A stretch of DNA of 64,000 nucleotides, from the NCBI RefSeq assembly GCF_014145675.1, contig NZ_JACGZW010000003.1:558001-622000 (forward strand), in the 5' to 3' direction. A program made the translations under genes and the position numbers. Source of the stretch: Amycolatopsis dendrobii. Lineage in GTDB: Bacteria > Actinomycetota > Actinomycetes > Mycobacteriales > Pseudonocardiaceae. Below, in pieces: positions 49,463 through 58,415 of the stretch. A model generated the notes under the pieces. That model was not told the DNA's origin, did not search any database, and saw only the letters and a list, made by a program, of their open reading frames with translations. Within the stretch, counting starts at the first letter, position 1; every line of letters starts with the position of its first letter.

Positions 49463-50626
49463 GTGCGGATCGACTACACGCCGCAGCAGCGGGCACTGGC
49501 CGCTGAGCTGCGGGAGTACTTCGCCGAGCTGATGACGCCCGCGCGGCGGGAAAGCCTCGCCGCGCCGGGCGGCGAGTACGGCGACGGCTTGGCGTACAAG
49601 GAAATCGTGCGGCAGCTCGGCAAGGACGGCTGGCTCGCGCTCGGCTGGCCGCGCGAGTACGGCGGCCAGGACCGCAGCATGCTCGACCAGCTGATTTTCA
49701 CCGACGAGGCGGCGGTCGCCGGGGTGCCGGTGCCGTTCCTGACGGTGAACACGATCGGCCCGACGATCATGCGGTTCGGCACTCCGGACCAGAAGGCGTT
49801 CTACCTGCCGAAGATCGCCGCCGGCGAACTGCATTTCGCGATCGGCTACTCCGAACCGGGCGCGGGCACCGACCTCGCCTCGCTGCGCACGCGGGCAACC
49901 CGCGACGACGACGAGTACGTGGTCAACGGGCAGAAAATGTGGACCAGCCTGATCGAGTACGCCGACTACGTGTGGCTCGCCGCGCGCACCGATCCGGAGG
50001 CGCGCAAGCACAAGGGCCTGTCGATCCTGATCGTCCCGACCTCCGCGCCGGGTTTCTCCTGGACGAAGGTGCACACCGTCGCCGGGCCCGGCACCAGCGC
50101 GACCTACTACGACGACATCCGCGTTCCGGTCACGTCGCGGGTCGCCGAGGAGAACGCGGGCTGGCCGCTGATCACCAACCAGCTCAACCACGAACGCGTC
50201 GCGCTGACGTCAGCCGCACCGGTGCGCAAAGCGCTGGCCGACGTCGTGGAATGGGCCCGCGCGGAGTCGCTGACCGACCGCGAATGGGTCCGGACGCACC
50301 TCGCGCGCGTGCACGCCTGCGCGGAGTACCTGAAGCTGCGGAACTGGAAAATCGCCTGGGCCGCCGCGGCCAGCGAACTCGGCCCGGCGGAGGCGTCGGC
50401 GACCAAGGTGTACGGCACCGAGATGGCGATCGAGGCGTACCGGCTGCTGATGGAGGTGGTCGGCGCGGCCGCCGTGGTGCGCGACGGCTCCCCCGGCGCG
50501 GTGCTCGCGGGACGGCTGGAACGGCTGCACCGCTCGGCGTTGATCCTCACTTTCGGCGGCGGCACCAACGAGGTGCAGCGCGACATCGTCGCCGCCACCG
50601 CCCTCGGCCAGCCCGTGACGCGTTAG
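49463..50626 (+). CDS. chsE4: Acyl-CoA dehydrogenase, ChsE4/FadE26-like
   Basis: A 387-aa flavoprotein that, with the next gene product, would form an alpha2beta2 acyl-CoA dehydrogenase acting on the sterol side chain. ACAD features: FAIGYSEPGAGTDLASLRTRATRD, VNGQKMWTSLIEYADYVWLAARTDP, and the FAD/C-terminal segment LTFGGGTNEVQRDIVA. Glu244 in NQLNHERVAL lies close to where the catalytic Glu of ChsE4 is expected. The GTG start at 49463 follows GGAGGTGAC. Rv3504 is the positional equivalent. Confidence 0.9.
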   Translation: MRIDYTPQQRALAAELREYFAELMTPARRESLAAPGGEYGDGLAYKEIVRQLGKDGWLALGWPREYGGQDRSMLDQLIFTDEAAVAGVPVPFLTVNTIGPTIMRFGTPDQKAFYLPKIAAGELHFAIGYSEPGAGTDLASLRTRATRDDDEYVVNGQKMWTSLIEYADYVWLAARTDPEARKHKGLSILIVPTSAPGFSWTKVHTVAGPGTSATYYDDIRVPVTSRVAEENAGWPLITNQLNHERVALTSAAPVRKALADVVEWARAESLTDREWVRTHLARVHACAEYLKLRNWKIAWAAAASELGPAEASATKVYGTEMAIEAYRLLMEVVGAAAVVRDGSPGAVLAGRLERLHRSALILTFGGGTNEVQRDIVAATALGQPVTR

Positions 50627-50637
50627 GAGTTCTCCCG

Positions 50638-51666
50638 GTGGACTTCTCTTTCACCGAAGCACAAACCGACCTCTCCGCCCTGACCCGGCGCATTCTCACC
50701 GATCAGGTCACCGCGGAATCACTGGGCGCGCACGGGTCCGGTGGTTTCGATGCTCCACTGTGGACTGTTCTGGCCCGTTCCGGCGTCCTCGACGCCGCCT
50801 TGCCTTCGACAGTCGGCGGCGGCGGTTTCGGTTTGCTGGAACAGTGTTCTGTCTTGATCGAGATCGGCCGCGCGGTCGCCCCGGTCCCCTACCTGTCCTC
50901 GGTCGTTCAGGCTGGCTCGGTGCTCACCGACCCGTTGCTGGCTGAGCGATGGCTGCTGCCCGTTTCGCGCGGTAAAGCTGTCCTCGCGGTCGCTTTGGGC
51001 GGTTCCTTCGTCGCTTCAAACGGACGCCTCACCGGTACACAGACCGCGGTCCCCTTCGCAGCCTTCGCGGACGCCTTACTCGTCGAAGCTGCCAACGGCG
51101 TGTACATCGTCGAGAAGGACGCTGCTGGGGTCTCGATCGAAGCGCAGTCCACCACTGACCATGCCGACGCTGGTTTGGTGACACTGTCAGACACCCCCGG
51201 AGTCGCTCTCGGCGATGTCGGCGAACAGTTGCGCCTTCGCGGCACTCTAGGCGCTTGCGCACAACAGTTGGGTGTGCTGGAACGCGCGCTCGAACTGACA
51301 GCTGCGTACACGCGTGAACGCAAGCAATTCGACAAGGTGCTGGGCAGCTTCCAAGCCGTCCGACACCGTCTCGCCGACGCGTACATCGACGTCGAGGCCG
51401 TACGGCTAACGCTGTGGCAGGCAGCCTGGAAGCTCTCCGAAGGCCTGCCCGCTGCCGCTGACGTGGCCACCGCGAAGTTCTGGGCCGCCGAAGCCGGACA
51501 CCGTGTCGCGCACACCGCAGTGCACCTGCACGGCGGCGTCGGCATCGATGTCGAGCACCCCGTCCACCGCTACTTCGCAGCCGCGAAGCGCCTGGAATTC
51601 ACCAGCGGCGGCGCTACGGAACAACTGCTCGGTCTCGGCGACTTGGTGGTCAGTCCAACGGCGTGA
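50638..51666 (+). CDS. chsE5: Acyl-CoA dehydrogenase, ChsE5/FadE27-like partner subunit
   Basis: A 342-aa ACAD homologue shorter than typical enzymes: VDFSFTEAQTDLSALTRRILTDQ, SVLIEIGRAVAPVPYLSSVVQ, RLRGTLGACAQQLGVLERALELTAAYTRERKQFDKVLGSFQAVRHRLADAYIDVEAVRLTLWQA and VHLHGGVGIDVEHPVHRYFAAAKRLEF. It is expected to lack the catalytic base, as in FadE27, and to pair with the preceding protein. It has a TTA codon at 51076-51078, rare in such genomes, and a T-richer third-codon pattern than its neighbours. The end overlaps the convergent pat gene by 17 bp. Confidence 0.87.
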   Translation: MDFSFTEAQTDLSALTRRILTDQVTAESLGAHGSGGFDAPLWTVLARSGVLDAALPSTVGGGGFGLLEQCSVLIEIGRAVAPVPYLSSVVQAGSVLTDPLLAERWLLPVSRGKAVLAVALGGSFVASNGRLTGTQTAVPFAAFADALLVEAANGVYIVEKDAAGVSIEAQSTTDHADAGLVTLSDTPGVALGDVGEQLRLRGTLGACAQQLGVLERALELTAAYTRERKQFDKVLGSFQAVRHRLADAYIDVEAVRLTLWQAAWKLSEGLPAAADVATAKFWAAEAGHRVAHTAVHLHGGVGIDVEHPVHRYFAAAKRLEFTSGGATEQLLGLGDLVVSPTA

Positions 51667-54600
51667 TGTGCCGCAGCCGACGCGGTCCAGTATCCGGCCG
51701 CGTCGGCGGTGCACCCACCACCAACCGTGCGTTGGCGACAAACGCCCCGTCCGGCGACGCGAGGATCGGATCCAACGCCAAGGACCGCACCTCCGGGTTG
51801 TCCTCCGCGAGCGCCGCGACGCGCAACACCATGTCCTGCAACGCCGCGAGGTCCGCAGGCTCGTCACCGCGATACCCGGTCAACAAGGGCGACGTACGCG
51901 GCTCTCGGATCAGCGTCGCCGCGTCAACGTCCGTCAACGGCACCGCCCGGTACGCACGGTCGCCGAGCAGCGTGCTCACCAACCCGGACAGCCCGAACGA
52001 GACGAGCGTGCCGAACGACGGATCGTCCTGCAGTCCAATGGCGCACGACAGCCCCTTCGGCGCCATCTGTTGCACGTACACTTCTTCGTCGCCGGACACC
52101 GCGCGCAGGTCTCGGTACGCACCGCGTACGGAGTCTTCGGACATCAGGTCAAGCCGTACGCCAGCGAAGTCCGGCCGTCCGCGCAACCGCTCGTCGACCG
52201 CTTTCAGCGTGACCGGATACCCCAGCTCCGCCGCCGCGGCCACCGCCTTGCTTTCACTGGCCGCCACCCGGAACGGCACTACGTCCACGCCGTAACAGCT
52301 GAGCAACCGCACCACGTCGTCATCAGACAGCAGCGTCGAACTGCCGTCCTCCGGCAACAACTCTCGCACGATCTCCTGCGCCTGCTCGACGTGCAGACCG
52401 CTAGGCCGCACCAACGTCCCCTGCGGCCGTTGCCGCCACGCGGCGTACCGCACCACTCTCGCCAACGCGTTCACTGCACGCTCGGGGCTCGAATACGACG
52501 GAATCGACCCACGCGTCGGCACCCCGTCGTCCGAAAGCACCGCCAACTCGTCCGGCACGCCTTCCGCAGCGAGGAACGTCGAGACGATCGGCTTCGACTG
52601 CTTCATCTCCGACACCGCTTCGCGCAACGCTCGCGCGTACGCAGCCCCAGGAATCGCCACCGGCGGCGCAAACACCGCTATCAACGCGTCGGTATCCGGC
52701 GAATCCAACGCCTCCCGAACCGCCGTAGCGAACTCGTCCGGCCCAGCCTGCGGCCCGATGTCGACCGGATCGAACGCCAGCCGCAGCCCCTCCGCACGAG
52801 CGGTATCCGCCGCCAGCAACCCGATCGCACTGGAGTTCCCGACGATCCCGATCCTCGGCCCCGCCGGCAACGGCTGATGCGCGAACACGAGCGCCGTGTC
52901 GAACAGTTGCGCCAGCGACTCGACGCGTACGACGCCAGCCTGCTCGAACAACGCCTGCACACTGGCCTCGTCGACTTCCGCCGACGTCGCCGCGAGCTGC
53001 GGCCGCACCGCATGCCGCCCCGACTTCACCGCGACGATCGGCTTCGACCGCGCCAACCTCCGCGCCAGCCGCGCGAACTTGCGCGGATTGCCGAACGACT
53101 CCAGATACAGCAACACCAAATCGGTGTCCGGATCCGTTTCCCAGTACTGCAACAGGTCATTGCCGGACACATCCGCCCGGTTGCCCGCCGACACGAACGT
53201 CGACAACCCCAGCCCGCGCGACCCCGCGTCGGCCAGAATCGCCGTCCCCAGCGCACCGGACTGACAGAAGAACCCGGTCCGTCCGCGCTTCGGCAACCGC
53301 GGCGCGAGCGTCGCATTGAGCCGAACGTCCTTCGCGGTGTTCAGCACACCCAGCGCATTCGGCCCGACCACGCGCATCCCGTGCGCCCGCGCCTCGCCGA
53401 CCAGCCGCAATTCCGCGTGCAACCCCAGCGGCCCCGACTCCGCGAATCCGCCGGACACGATCACCAGCGTCTTGACGCCCTTGGCCAGGCAAGCGTCCAG
53501 CACCGATTCGACGGCCTCCGCCGGAACCGCCACCAACGCCAGGTCAACCGGATCCGGAATGTCCAGCACGGACGGATACGCCCGCACCCCGCGAACCGAC
53601 CGATGCTCCGGATTGACCGGATACACCGCCCCCGCGAAGTCCGCCGCGAGCAGGTTGGCGAACGCGACATGCCCGACCTTGGTGGGATCCGCGGACGCCC
53701 CGATCACCGCCACCGTGCCGGGATGGAGCAGATTGTGCACGCTCCGCGCCTCGGCCGCCTGCTCCCTCGATCGCGCGACCGCGAGCGATTCCTCGGTCGG
53801 GTCGATGTCGAACTCGAGATGCAGCACGCCTTCCTCGATCGCACGACTGACCTGGTAGCCCGCGTCGCGGAACACACGCACCATCGCCGCGTTCTCGCTC
53901 AGCACTTCGGCGACAAACCGCCGCAACCCGCACTCCGACGCCGCCGCGGCAAGATGCTCCAGCAGAATCGACCCGAGCCCGCGCCCCTGATGCTTGTCGT
54001 CGACGACGAACGCGACCTCCGCCGAAGGCCCCTGATCGAGCCGCTCGTAGCGCCCCACCGCGACCACGTCGTCCCCGAGCAAGGCCACGAACGCGACCCG
54101 ATCGTGGTGGTCCACAGTAGAAAACCGCTCCAAATCCCGCGGCGGGATCCGCGGGTAGGCGCCGAAGTACCGGAAATACCGGGTGCGGTCGGACAGCCTG
54201 CTGTGGAGGGCTACGAGACCGTCGGCGTCACTGGGCACGACCGGTCGCAAGTGGACAGTGCCGCCGTCGGACAGGACTACGTCGGCTTCCCAATCGCGGG
54301 GGTAGTCGTAGGGATCACGCTTCCCGCCGTCTGCGGCGGGGTTCGCTGGCTGCTCCGACGCGCTGCGCCCGCCTGCCGCGCCCGGCGCCGCCTTGCCGCC
54401 TGCCGCAACGGAACCTGCCGCGGAGCCAGGCCGTTCCGACGCCGCGGCACCCGCTGCCGGGTCCGTGCCGGACTCGCTCTGAACAGGTCCGCCCGCCGGA
54501 CCGCTTCCTCCGTGCCTGTTCTCCGCAGCCGATGCAGCCGCTCCGGAGGAAACGCCGCCGGGCTTCGGGTCTCCGGCCGCACTGGGTCCTCCCGCCGCAT

Positions 54601-54736
54601 AACGGGCGTCGCGTCCGGAGGAGCCCCCGGGAGCCGGTGCATCGGTTCCGCCGAAACCGCTCGTCGGGTGCGTGTCGCGAGCGGGATCGCCCGGGCCGGG
54701 GTTGCCGGTGCCGGGGCGGCGAGGTTGGTCGGGCAT
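51650..54736 (-). CDS. pat: Pat-type protein lysine acetyltransferase (GNAT plus NDP-forming acyl-CoA synthetase domain)
   Basis: A 1028-aa enzyme that would acetylate lysines such as that of acetyl-CoA synthetase. Residues about 1-140 are a disordered Gly/Ala/Ser/Pro-rich leader. A GNAT domain follows (about 150-310; VAFVVDDKHQGRGLGSILLEHLAAAA). Then an NDP-forming acyl-CoA synthetase-like part: CoA-binding HPGTVAVIGASADPTKVG, VVGPNALGV and GFFCQSGALGTAILA. It ends in an ATP-grasp segment (GYPVTLKAVD ... VYVQQMAPKGLSCAIGLQDDPSFG). The GNAT is N-terminal, as in Streptomyces PatA and the reverse of Salmonella Pat. The deacetylase gene acuC is 2 bp upstream. Confidence 0.9.
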   Translation of the reverse strand: MPDQPRRPGTGNPGPGDPARDTHPTSGFGGTDAPAPGGSSGRDARYAAGGPSAAGDPKPGGVSSGAAASAAENRHGGSGPAGGPVQSESGTDPAAGAAASERPGSAAGSVAAGGKAAPGAAGGRSASEQPANPAADGGKRDPYDYPRDWEADVVLSDGGTVHLRPVVPSDADGLVALHSRLSDRTRYFRYFGAYPRIPPRDLERFSTVDHHDRVAFVALLGDDVVAVGRYERLDQGPSAEVAFVVDDKHQGRGLGSILLEHLAAAASECGLRRFVAEVLSENAAMVRVFRDAGYQVSRAIEEGVLHLEFDIDPTEESLAVARSREQAAEARSVHNLLHPGTVAVIGASADPTKVGHVAFANLLAADFAGAVYPVNPEHRSVRGVRAYPSVLDIPDPVDLALVAVPAEAVESVLDACLAKGVKTLVIVSGGFAESGPLGLHAELRLVGEARAHGMRVVGPNALGVLNTAKDVRLNATLAPRLPKRGRTGFFCQSGALGTAILADAGSRGLGLSTFVSAGNRADVSGNDLLQYWETDPDTDLVLLYLESFGNPRKFARLARRLARSKPIVAVKSGRHAVRPQLAATSAEVDEASVQALFEQAGVVRVESLAQLFDTALVFAHQPLPAGPRIGIVGNSSAIGLLAADTARAEGLRLAFDPVDIGPQAGPDEFATAVREALDSPDTDALIAVFAPPVAIPGAAYARALREAVSEMKQSKPIVSTFLAAEGVPDELAVLSDDGVPTRGSIPSYSSPERAVNALARVVRYAAWRQRPQGTLVRPSGLHVEQAQEIVRELLPEDGSSTLLSDDDVVRLLSCYGVDVVPFRVAASESKAVAAAAELGYPVTLKAVDERLRGRPDFAGVRLDLMSEDSVRGAYRDLRAVSGDEEVYVQQMAPKGLSCAIGLQDDPSFGTLVSFGLSGLVSTLLGDRAYRAVPLTDVDAATLIREPRTSPLLTGYRGDEPADLAALQDMVLRVAALAEDNPEVRSLALDPILASPDGAFVANARLVVGAPPTRPDTGPRRLRHITPLD

Positions 54737-54738
54737 GG

Positions 54739-55911
54739 TCAGTCCCTCGGATCGTCCGGGTCGAGGCCGTGCAGGGGGAAGATCGCGCGGCGGGTGTCGC
54801 GGATCGCGATGTCCACCGGGTCGTCCGCGTCGTCGCCCCAGGGTTTGAAGGCGGTGTCCTTGCCGTCGGTCATCGCGGCGGGGAGGTCGGCGGCCGGGGC
54901 GGCGTGGCGGACCGTCGAGACCCAGCCGGGCGGCAAGGGCGTTTCCGGCGGGACGTCGCGGTCCAGCACGGTCGCCATCAGGTGCGTCCACGAGCGCGGC
55001 ACGACGCGGATCAGCTGGTATCCCCCGCCGCCGACGGCGAGCCAGCGGCCGTTCGCATAGCGTTCGGCGAGGTCGCGCAGCGTGGCGTAGATGGTGCGGT
55101 GTCCGTCGACCGACAGGGACATGTCGGCCATCGGGTCTTCCTCGTGCGAATCCACTCCGCACTGGGTGACCAGCAGTTGCGGCTGGAACTCTCGCAGCAC
55201 AGCCGGAACCACCGCGTCGAACGCCCGCAGCCACCCGGGGTCCTGCGTATGCGGCGGCAGCGGGACGTTCACCGCCGTACCGGCTGCCTTGCCCTTGCCG
55301 ACCTCGGCGGAGTAGCCGGTACCGGGCCAGAGCGTGAACGGGTGCTGGTGCATCGAAACGGTGAGCACGCGCGGGTCGTCGTAAAACGCGGCCTGGACGC
55401 CGTCGCCGTGGTGCACGTCGGTGTCGACGTACGCGATGCGGTCGAAGCCGTGGTCGAGCAGCCACGAGATGGCGATCGCACAGTCGTTGTAGATGCAGAA
55501 GCCGGACGCGTGATCGCGCATCGCGTGGTGCAGCCCGCCCGCGATGTTGACTGCCCGCCGCACCTCGCCGTCGGCGATCTTGCGCGCGGCGAGCAGCGTC
55601 GAGCCGACGACCAGTGCGGTCGCGTCGTGCATCCCGGGGAACACGGGGTTGTCGTCGGTCCCGAGCCCGTGCCCGACGTCCCAGCCCACGTTCGGCGCTT
55701 CCCGCACCGCGGCCAAGTACTCGGGCACGTGGACGCGCAGCAGTTCCTCGTCGCCCGCCGCAGTGGGCACGAGCAGGTCGACGCCGTCGAGCACGCCCAG
55801 CTCAGTGGCGAGCCGCACGGTGAGGTCGAGCCGGACGGGGTTGAACGGATGCTGCCCGCCCAGGTCGTACTTCAGCAGCGACGGATCCCAGACAACTGCA
55901 GGCGACGACAT
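54739..55911 (-). CDS. acuC: AcuC-type class I histone-deacetylase-like enzyme
   Basis: A 390-aa zinc deacetylase. HDAC features: GGLHHAMRDHASGFCIYNDCAIAISWLLDHG, the metal site YVDTDVHHGDGVQAAFYDDPRVLTVSMHQ (Asp, His) and VTQCGVDSHEEDPMADMSLSVDGH (second Asp), and GGGGYQLIRVVPRSW. The start at 55911 (MSSPAVVWDP) gives the normal length. The 2-bp gap to pat suggests one transcript, making a local acetylation/deacetylation pair. Acetyl-CoA synthetase is the best-known substrate elsewhere; it is not in the window. Confidence 0.93.
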   Translation of the reverse strand: MSSPAVVWDPSLLKYDLGGQHPFNPVRLDLTVRLATELGVLDGVDLLVPTAAGDEELLRVHVPEYLAAVREAPNVGWDVGHGLGTDDNPVFPGMHDATALVVGSTLLAARKIADGEVRRAVNIAGGLHHAMRDHASGFCIYNDCAIAISWLLDHGFDRIAYVDTDVHHGDGVQAAFYDDPRVLTVSMHQHPFTLWPGTGYSAEVGKGKAAGTAVNVPLPPHTQDPGWLRAFDAVVPAVLREFQPQLLVTQCGVDSHEEDPMADMSLSVDGHRTIYATLRDLAERYANGRWLAVGGGGYQLIRVVPRSWTHLMATVLDRDVPPETPLPPGWVSTVRHAAPAADLPAAMTDGKDTAFKPWGDDADDPVDIAIRDTRRAIFPLHGLDPDDPRD

Positions 55912-55968
55912 GCACCGCACTGTACTTCCCCGCCGCACCCCGAGCCGGATTTCGCGGCGGGGCAAGAC

Positions 55969-56670
55969 TCAGCCGCGCGTCCAGACGACGCCGCGCGCTT
56001 CGTACTCGAGCATCTCTTCCAGCCCGACCGCCGCGTCGGAGCCGAGTTCACGCTTCACCAGCCACAAGGCCAGGTCCAGCCCGCTCGTGATGCCGCCTGA
56101 GGTGACTACGTCGCCGTCGTCGACCACGCGGGCTTTCTTGAGCACGCCGCCCTGTTGGACGAGCGTTTCGACCGCGCCGTGGTGCGTCGTGCACGGACGT
56201 CCGCGCACGAGTCCGGCTGCGCCGAGCAGCAGTGTGCCCGTGCAGAGCGACGCGAGGGTCAGCCCTTTGCGCGGCGCGGCCGCGAGCGCGTCCGGCAGGA
56301 CCTTGCGGTCGATTTCCGCCCAGATGCCCGGGCCTTTCCGCTTCCCGTAACCGCCGCCCGGCACCACGATGATGTCGGCGTCCTGCGGCGACCAGCCGCG
56401 CTCGACCTCCACCTTCGTCCCGTACGCCGCGCGCACGACGCCCGGCCCGTCCACGCGCACGTACGAAACGTCCGTGCCGCGTTTGGCGTGCATGCCGGCT
56501 GCGGAGAACACCTCGTACGGACCGGCGAAGTCCTGCTCCTCGACGCCGTCGAACAACACGACCTGGACGCGCAACGGCCGACGCCCGGTCGCCGCCCCGG
56601 CCTCGGCCGGCAACGCCGCCATCGCCGCTCCGGCCGCCGCCGACCCGCGCAGGAATGTTCTTCGCTCCAT
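55969..56670 (-). CDS. Tat-exported DJ-1/PfpI-family protein
   Basis: A 233-aa protein beginning MERRTFLRGSAAAGAAMAALPAEAGA, a twin-arginine signal (RRTFLRG) with an Ala-rich segment and cleavage near residue 27. The DJ-1/PfpI domain follows: VQVVLFDGVEEQDFAGPYEVFSAAG, DADIIVVPGGGYGKRKG, and the nucleophile elbow LASLCTGTLLLGAAGLVRGR with Cys143. Export is unusual for this family, whose members act as chaperones, deglycases or isocyanide hydratases. Substrate unknown. Confidence 0.87.
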   Translation of the reverse strand: MERRTFLRGSAAAGAAMAALPAEAGAATGRRPLRVQVVLFDGVEEQDFAGPYEVFSAAGMHAKRGTDVSYVRVDGPGVVRAAYGTKVEVERGWSPQDADIIVVPGGGYGKRKGPGIWAEIDRKVLPDALAAAPRKGLTLASLCTGTLLLGAAGLVRGRPCTTHHGAVETLVQQGGVLKKARVVDDGDVVTSGGITSGLDLALWLVKRELGSDAAVGLEEMLEYEARGVVWTRG

Positions 56671-56742
56671 GAACGCCGCCTCTCGCCTGGAAAAGCCTTC
56701 CGGACGAGAAGTCGGCGCGCGGCGCGGAAAGTTCCGGCGGAT

Positions 56743-57591
56743 TCAGCCGCGTTCGGGCCCGGTGGCAGCGGGACGCTCCGGATCGCGCGACCAGTGCGAC
56801 CAGGAACCCGCGTACAGCGCGGCCTGCTCCGGATGCCCGGCGACCTCCAGCGCGAGCACCACCGACGACGCCGTGACGCCCGAACCGCAGTAGGCGCCGA
56901 CCGCAACCCCGTCCGCCAAGCCCAGCGAAGCGAACCGCTCGGCAAGCTCGGCCGGCGACTTCCAGCGCCCGTCCGCGCCGGCGTGCTCGGACGACGGCGC
57001 GCTGACCGCGCCCGGGATGTGCCCGGCCCGCGGGTCGACGGGTTCCGTCTCGCCTGTGTAGCGGACGTGCGCACGCGCGTCGAACAGCACGCCTTCGCGC
57101 GCGAGCGCCGCCGCCTCGTCCGCCGACAAGACCGGCATCGCGCCCGGCCGGACCTCGATGTCGCCGGGCTCCGGCGAAGGCACGTCGGTCGTCACTTCCC
57201 GCCCTTCGGCCAGCCACGCTGCGTAACCGCCGTCGAGCACCGCGACCTCCGGATGACCCGCCCAGCGCAGCAGCCACCAGGCGCGCGCGGCGACCGAACC
57301 GTCGGCGTCGTCGTAGACGACCACCGGACGCCCCTCCCCTACCCCGGCTTTCCGCAGCTCACGCTGCAGCGCGGCCGGTTCGGGCAGCGGATGGCGGCCG
57401 CCCTCGCCGGGCGGCGCGGCCAGCGCCGTGTCGAGGTCGGCGAACACCGCCCCGGGCAGGTGTCCCTCCTGGTAGGACTCCGCTCCGGACGGTCCGCCGA
57501 GCCGCCAGCGGACGTCCAGCACGACGGGACGCTCGGGGCCGGGGAACGCGGCGAGCTCGGCGGGCGTGATCAACGGTCGCATGGGCCCCAT
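56743..57591 (-). CDS. sseA: Rhodanese / 3-mercaptopyruvate sulfurtransferase
   Basis: A 282-aa tandem rhodanese. The first (inactive) domain has [32 protein letters not shown]. The second carries the active-site loop [17 protein letters not shown] with the catalytic Cys near residue 235. Sulfur is transferred from thiosulfate or 3-mercaptopyruvate to an acceptor. The loop CGSGVTA suits mercaptopyruvate-type enzymes. The start could also be the ATG at 57582 (MRPLITPAE). It is divergent from ideR. Confidence 0.9.
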   Translation of the reverse strand: MGPMRPLITPAELAAFPGPERPVVLDVRWRLGGPSGAESYQEGHLPGAVFADLDTALAAPPGEGGRHPLPEPAALQRELRKAGVGEGRPVVVYDDADGSVAARAWWLLRWAGHPEVAVLDGGYAAWLAEGREVTTDVPSPEPGDIEVRPGAMPVLSADEAAALAREGVLFDARAHVRYTGETEPVDPRAGHIPGAVSAPSSEHAGADGRWKSPAELAERFASLGLADGVAVGAYCGSGVTASSVVLALEVAGHPEQAALYAGSWSHWSRDPERPAATGPERG

Positions 57592-57719
57592 CTTGCAGGT
57601 CCGGACGCGGTTCGCGCATCAGGGCAGGACTTTTCGCGGAGGCCGGGCCGTTACGCCGAGGCGAGCCGTCGCTGTCGGGGCCAACGACTACGATGAGCTA
57701 CGCGGACGAAGGGGACAGC

Positions 57720-58415
57720 GTGAACGATCTCATCGACACCACCGAGATGTACCTGCGTACCATCTACGAGCTCGAAGAGGAAGGGGTCGTCCCGCTGCGG
57801 GCCCGGATCGCGGAACGCCTGCAGCAGAGCGGGCCCACCGTGAGCCAGACCGTGGCCAGGATGGAGCGCGACGGGCTGGTCGTCGTCGCGGACGACCGGC
57901 ACCTGCAGCTCACCGACCACGGCCACGACCTCGCCGTCGCGGTCATGCGCAAGCACCGGCTCGCCGAACGCCTCCTCGTCGACGTCATCGGCCTCGAATG
58001 GGAGCACGTGCACAACGAGGCGTGCCGCTGGGAGCACGTGATGAGCGAGGCCGTCGAGCGCAAGCTGGTGAAGCTGCTCGACCACCCGACCACGTCGCCG
58101 TACGGCAATCCGATCCCCGGCCTCGACAAGCTCGGCGACGGCGATCCCGCGCCGCGCGCCGAGGACGGCCTGGTGCGCCTCGACGAGTTCGCCCGCACCG
58201 GCGGCGGCGAGGTGGAGATCCGCCGCATCGCCGAGCACGTGCAGCTCGACGAGTCGCTGCTCACCGAGCTGCGGACGGTCGGGATCGTGCCCGGCGGCCT
58301 CGTCACGGTCGGCAAGGCTTCCGGCGGAAGCGCCACCGTCGAGGTCAAGGGCACCGAAACCACGGCACAGGTGTCCACCGCGGCGCTGCACGCCGTGCTG
58401 GCGCTCGCCAAGTGA
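57720..58415 (+). CDS. ideR: Iron-dependent repressor IdeR/DtxR
   Basis: A 231-aa iron-sensing repressor. The N-terminal winged helix ([51 protein letters not shown]) is nearly invariant in the family. All metal-site residues are present with standard numbering: Met10, Cys102, Glu105, His106 (site 2) and His79, Glu83, His98 (site 1). An SH3-like domain ends the protein. The GTG at 57720 gives the family start; an upstream ATG at 57693 adds nine unmatched residues. Iron-bound protein represses siderophore genes. It overlaps galK by 4 bp. Confidence 0.95.
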   Translation: MNDLIDTTEMYLRTIYELEEEGVVPLRARIAERLQQSGPTVSQTVARMERDGLVVVADDRHLQLTDHGHDLAVAVMRKHRLAERLLVDVIGLEWEHVHNEACRWEHVMSEAVERKLVKLLDHPTTSPYGNPIPGLDKLGDGDPAPRAEDGLVRLDEFARTGGGEVEIRRIAEHVQLDESLLTELRTVGIVPGGLVTVGKASGGSATVEVKGTETTAQVSTAALHAVLALAK

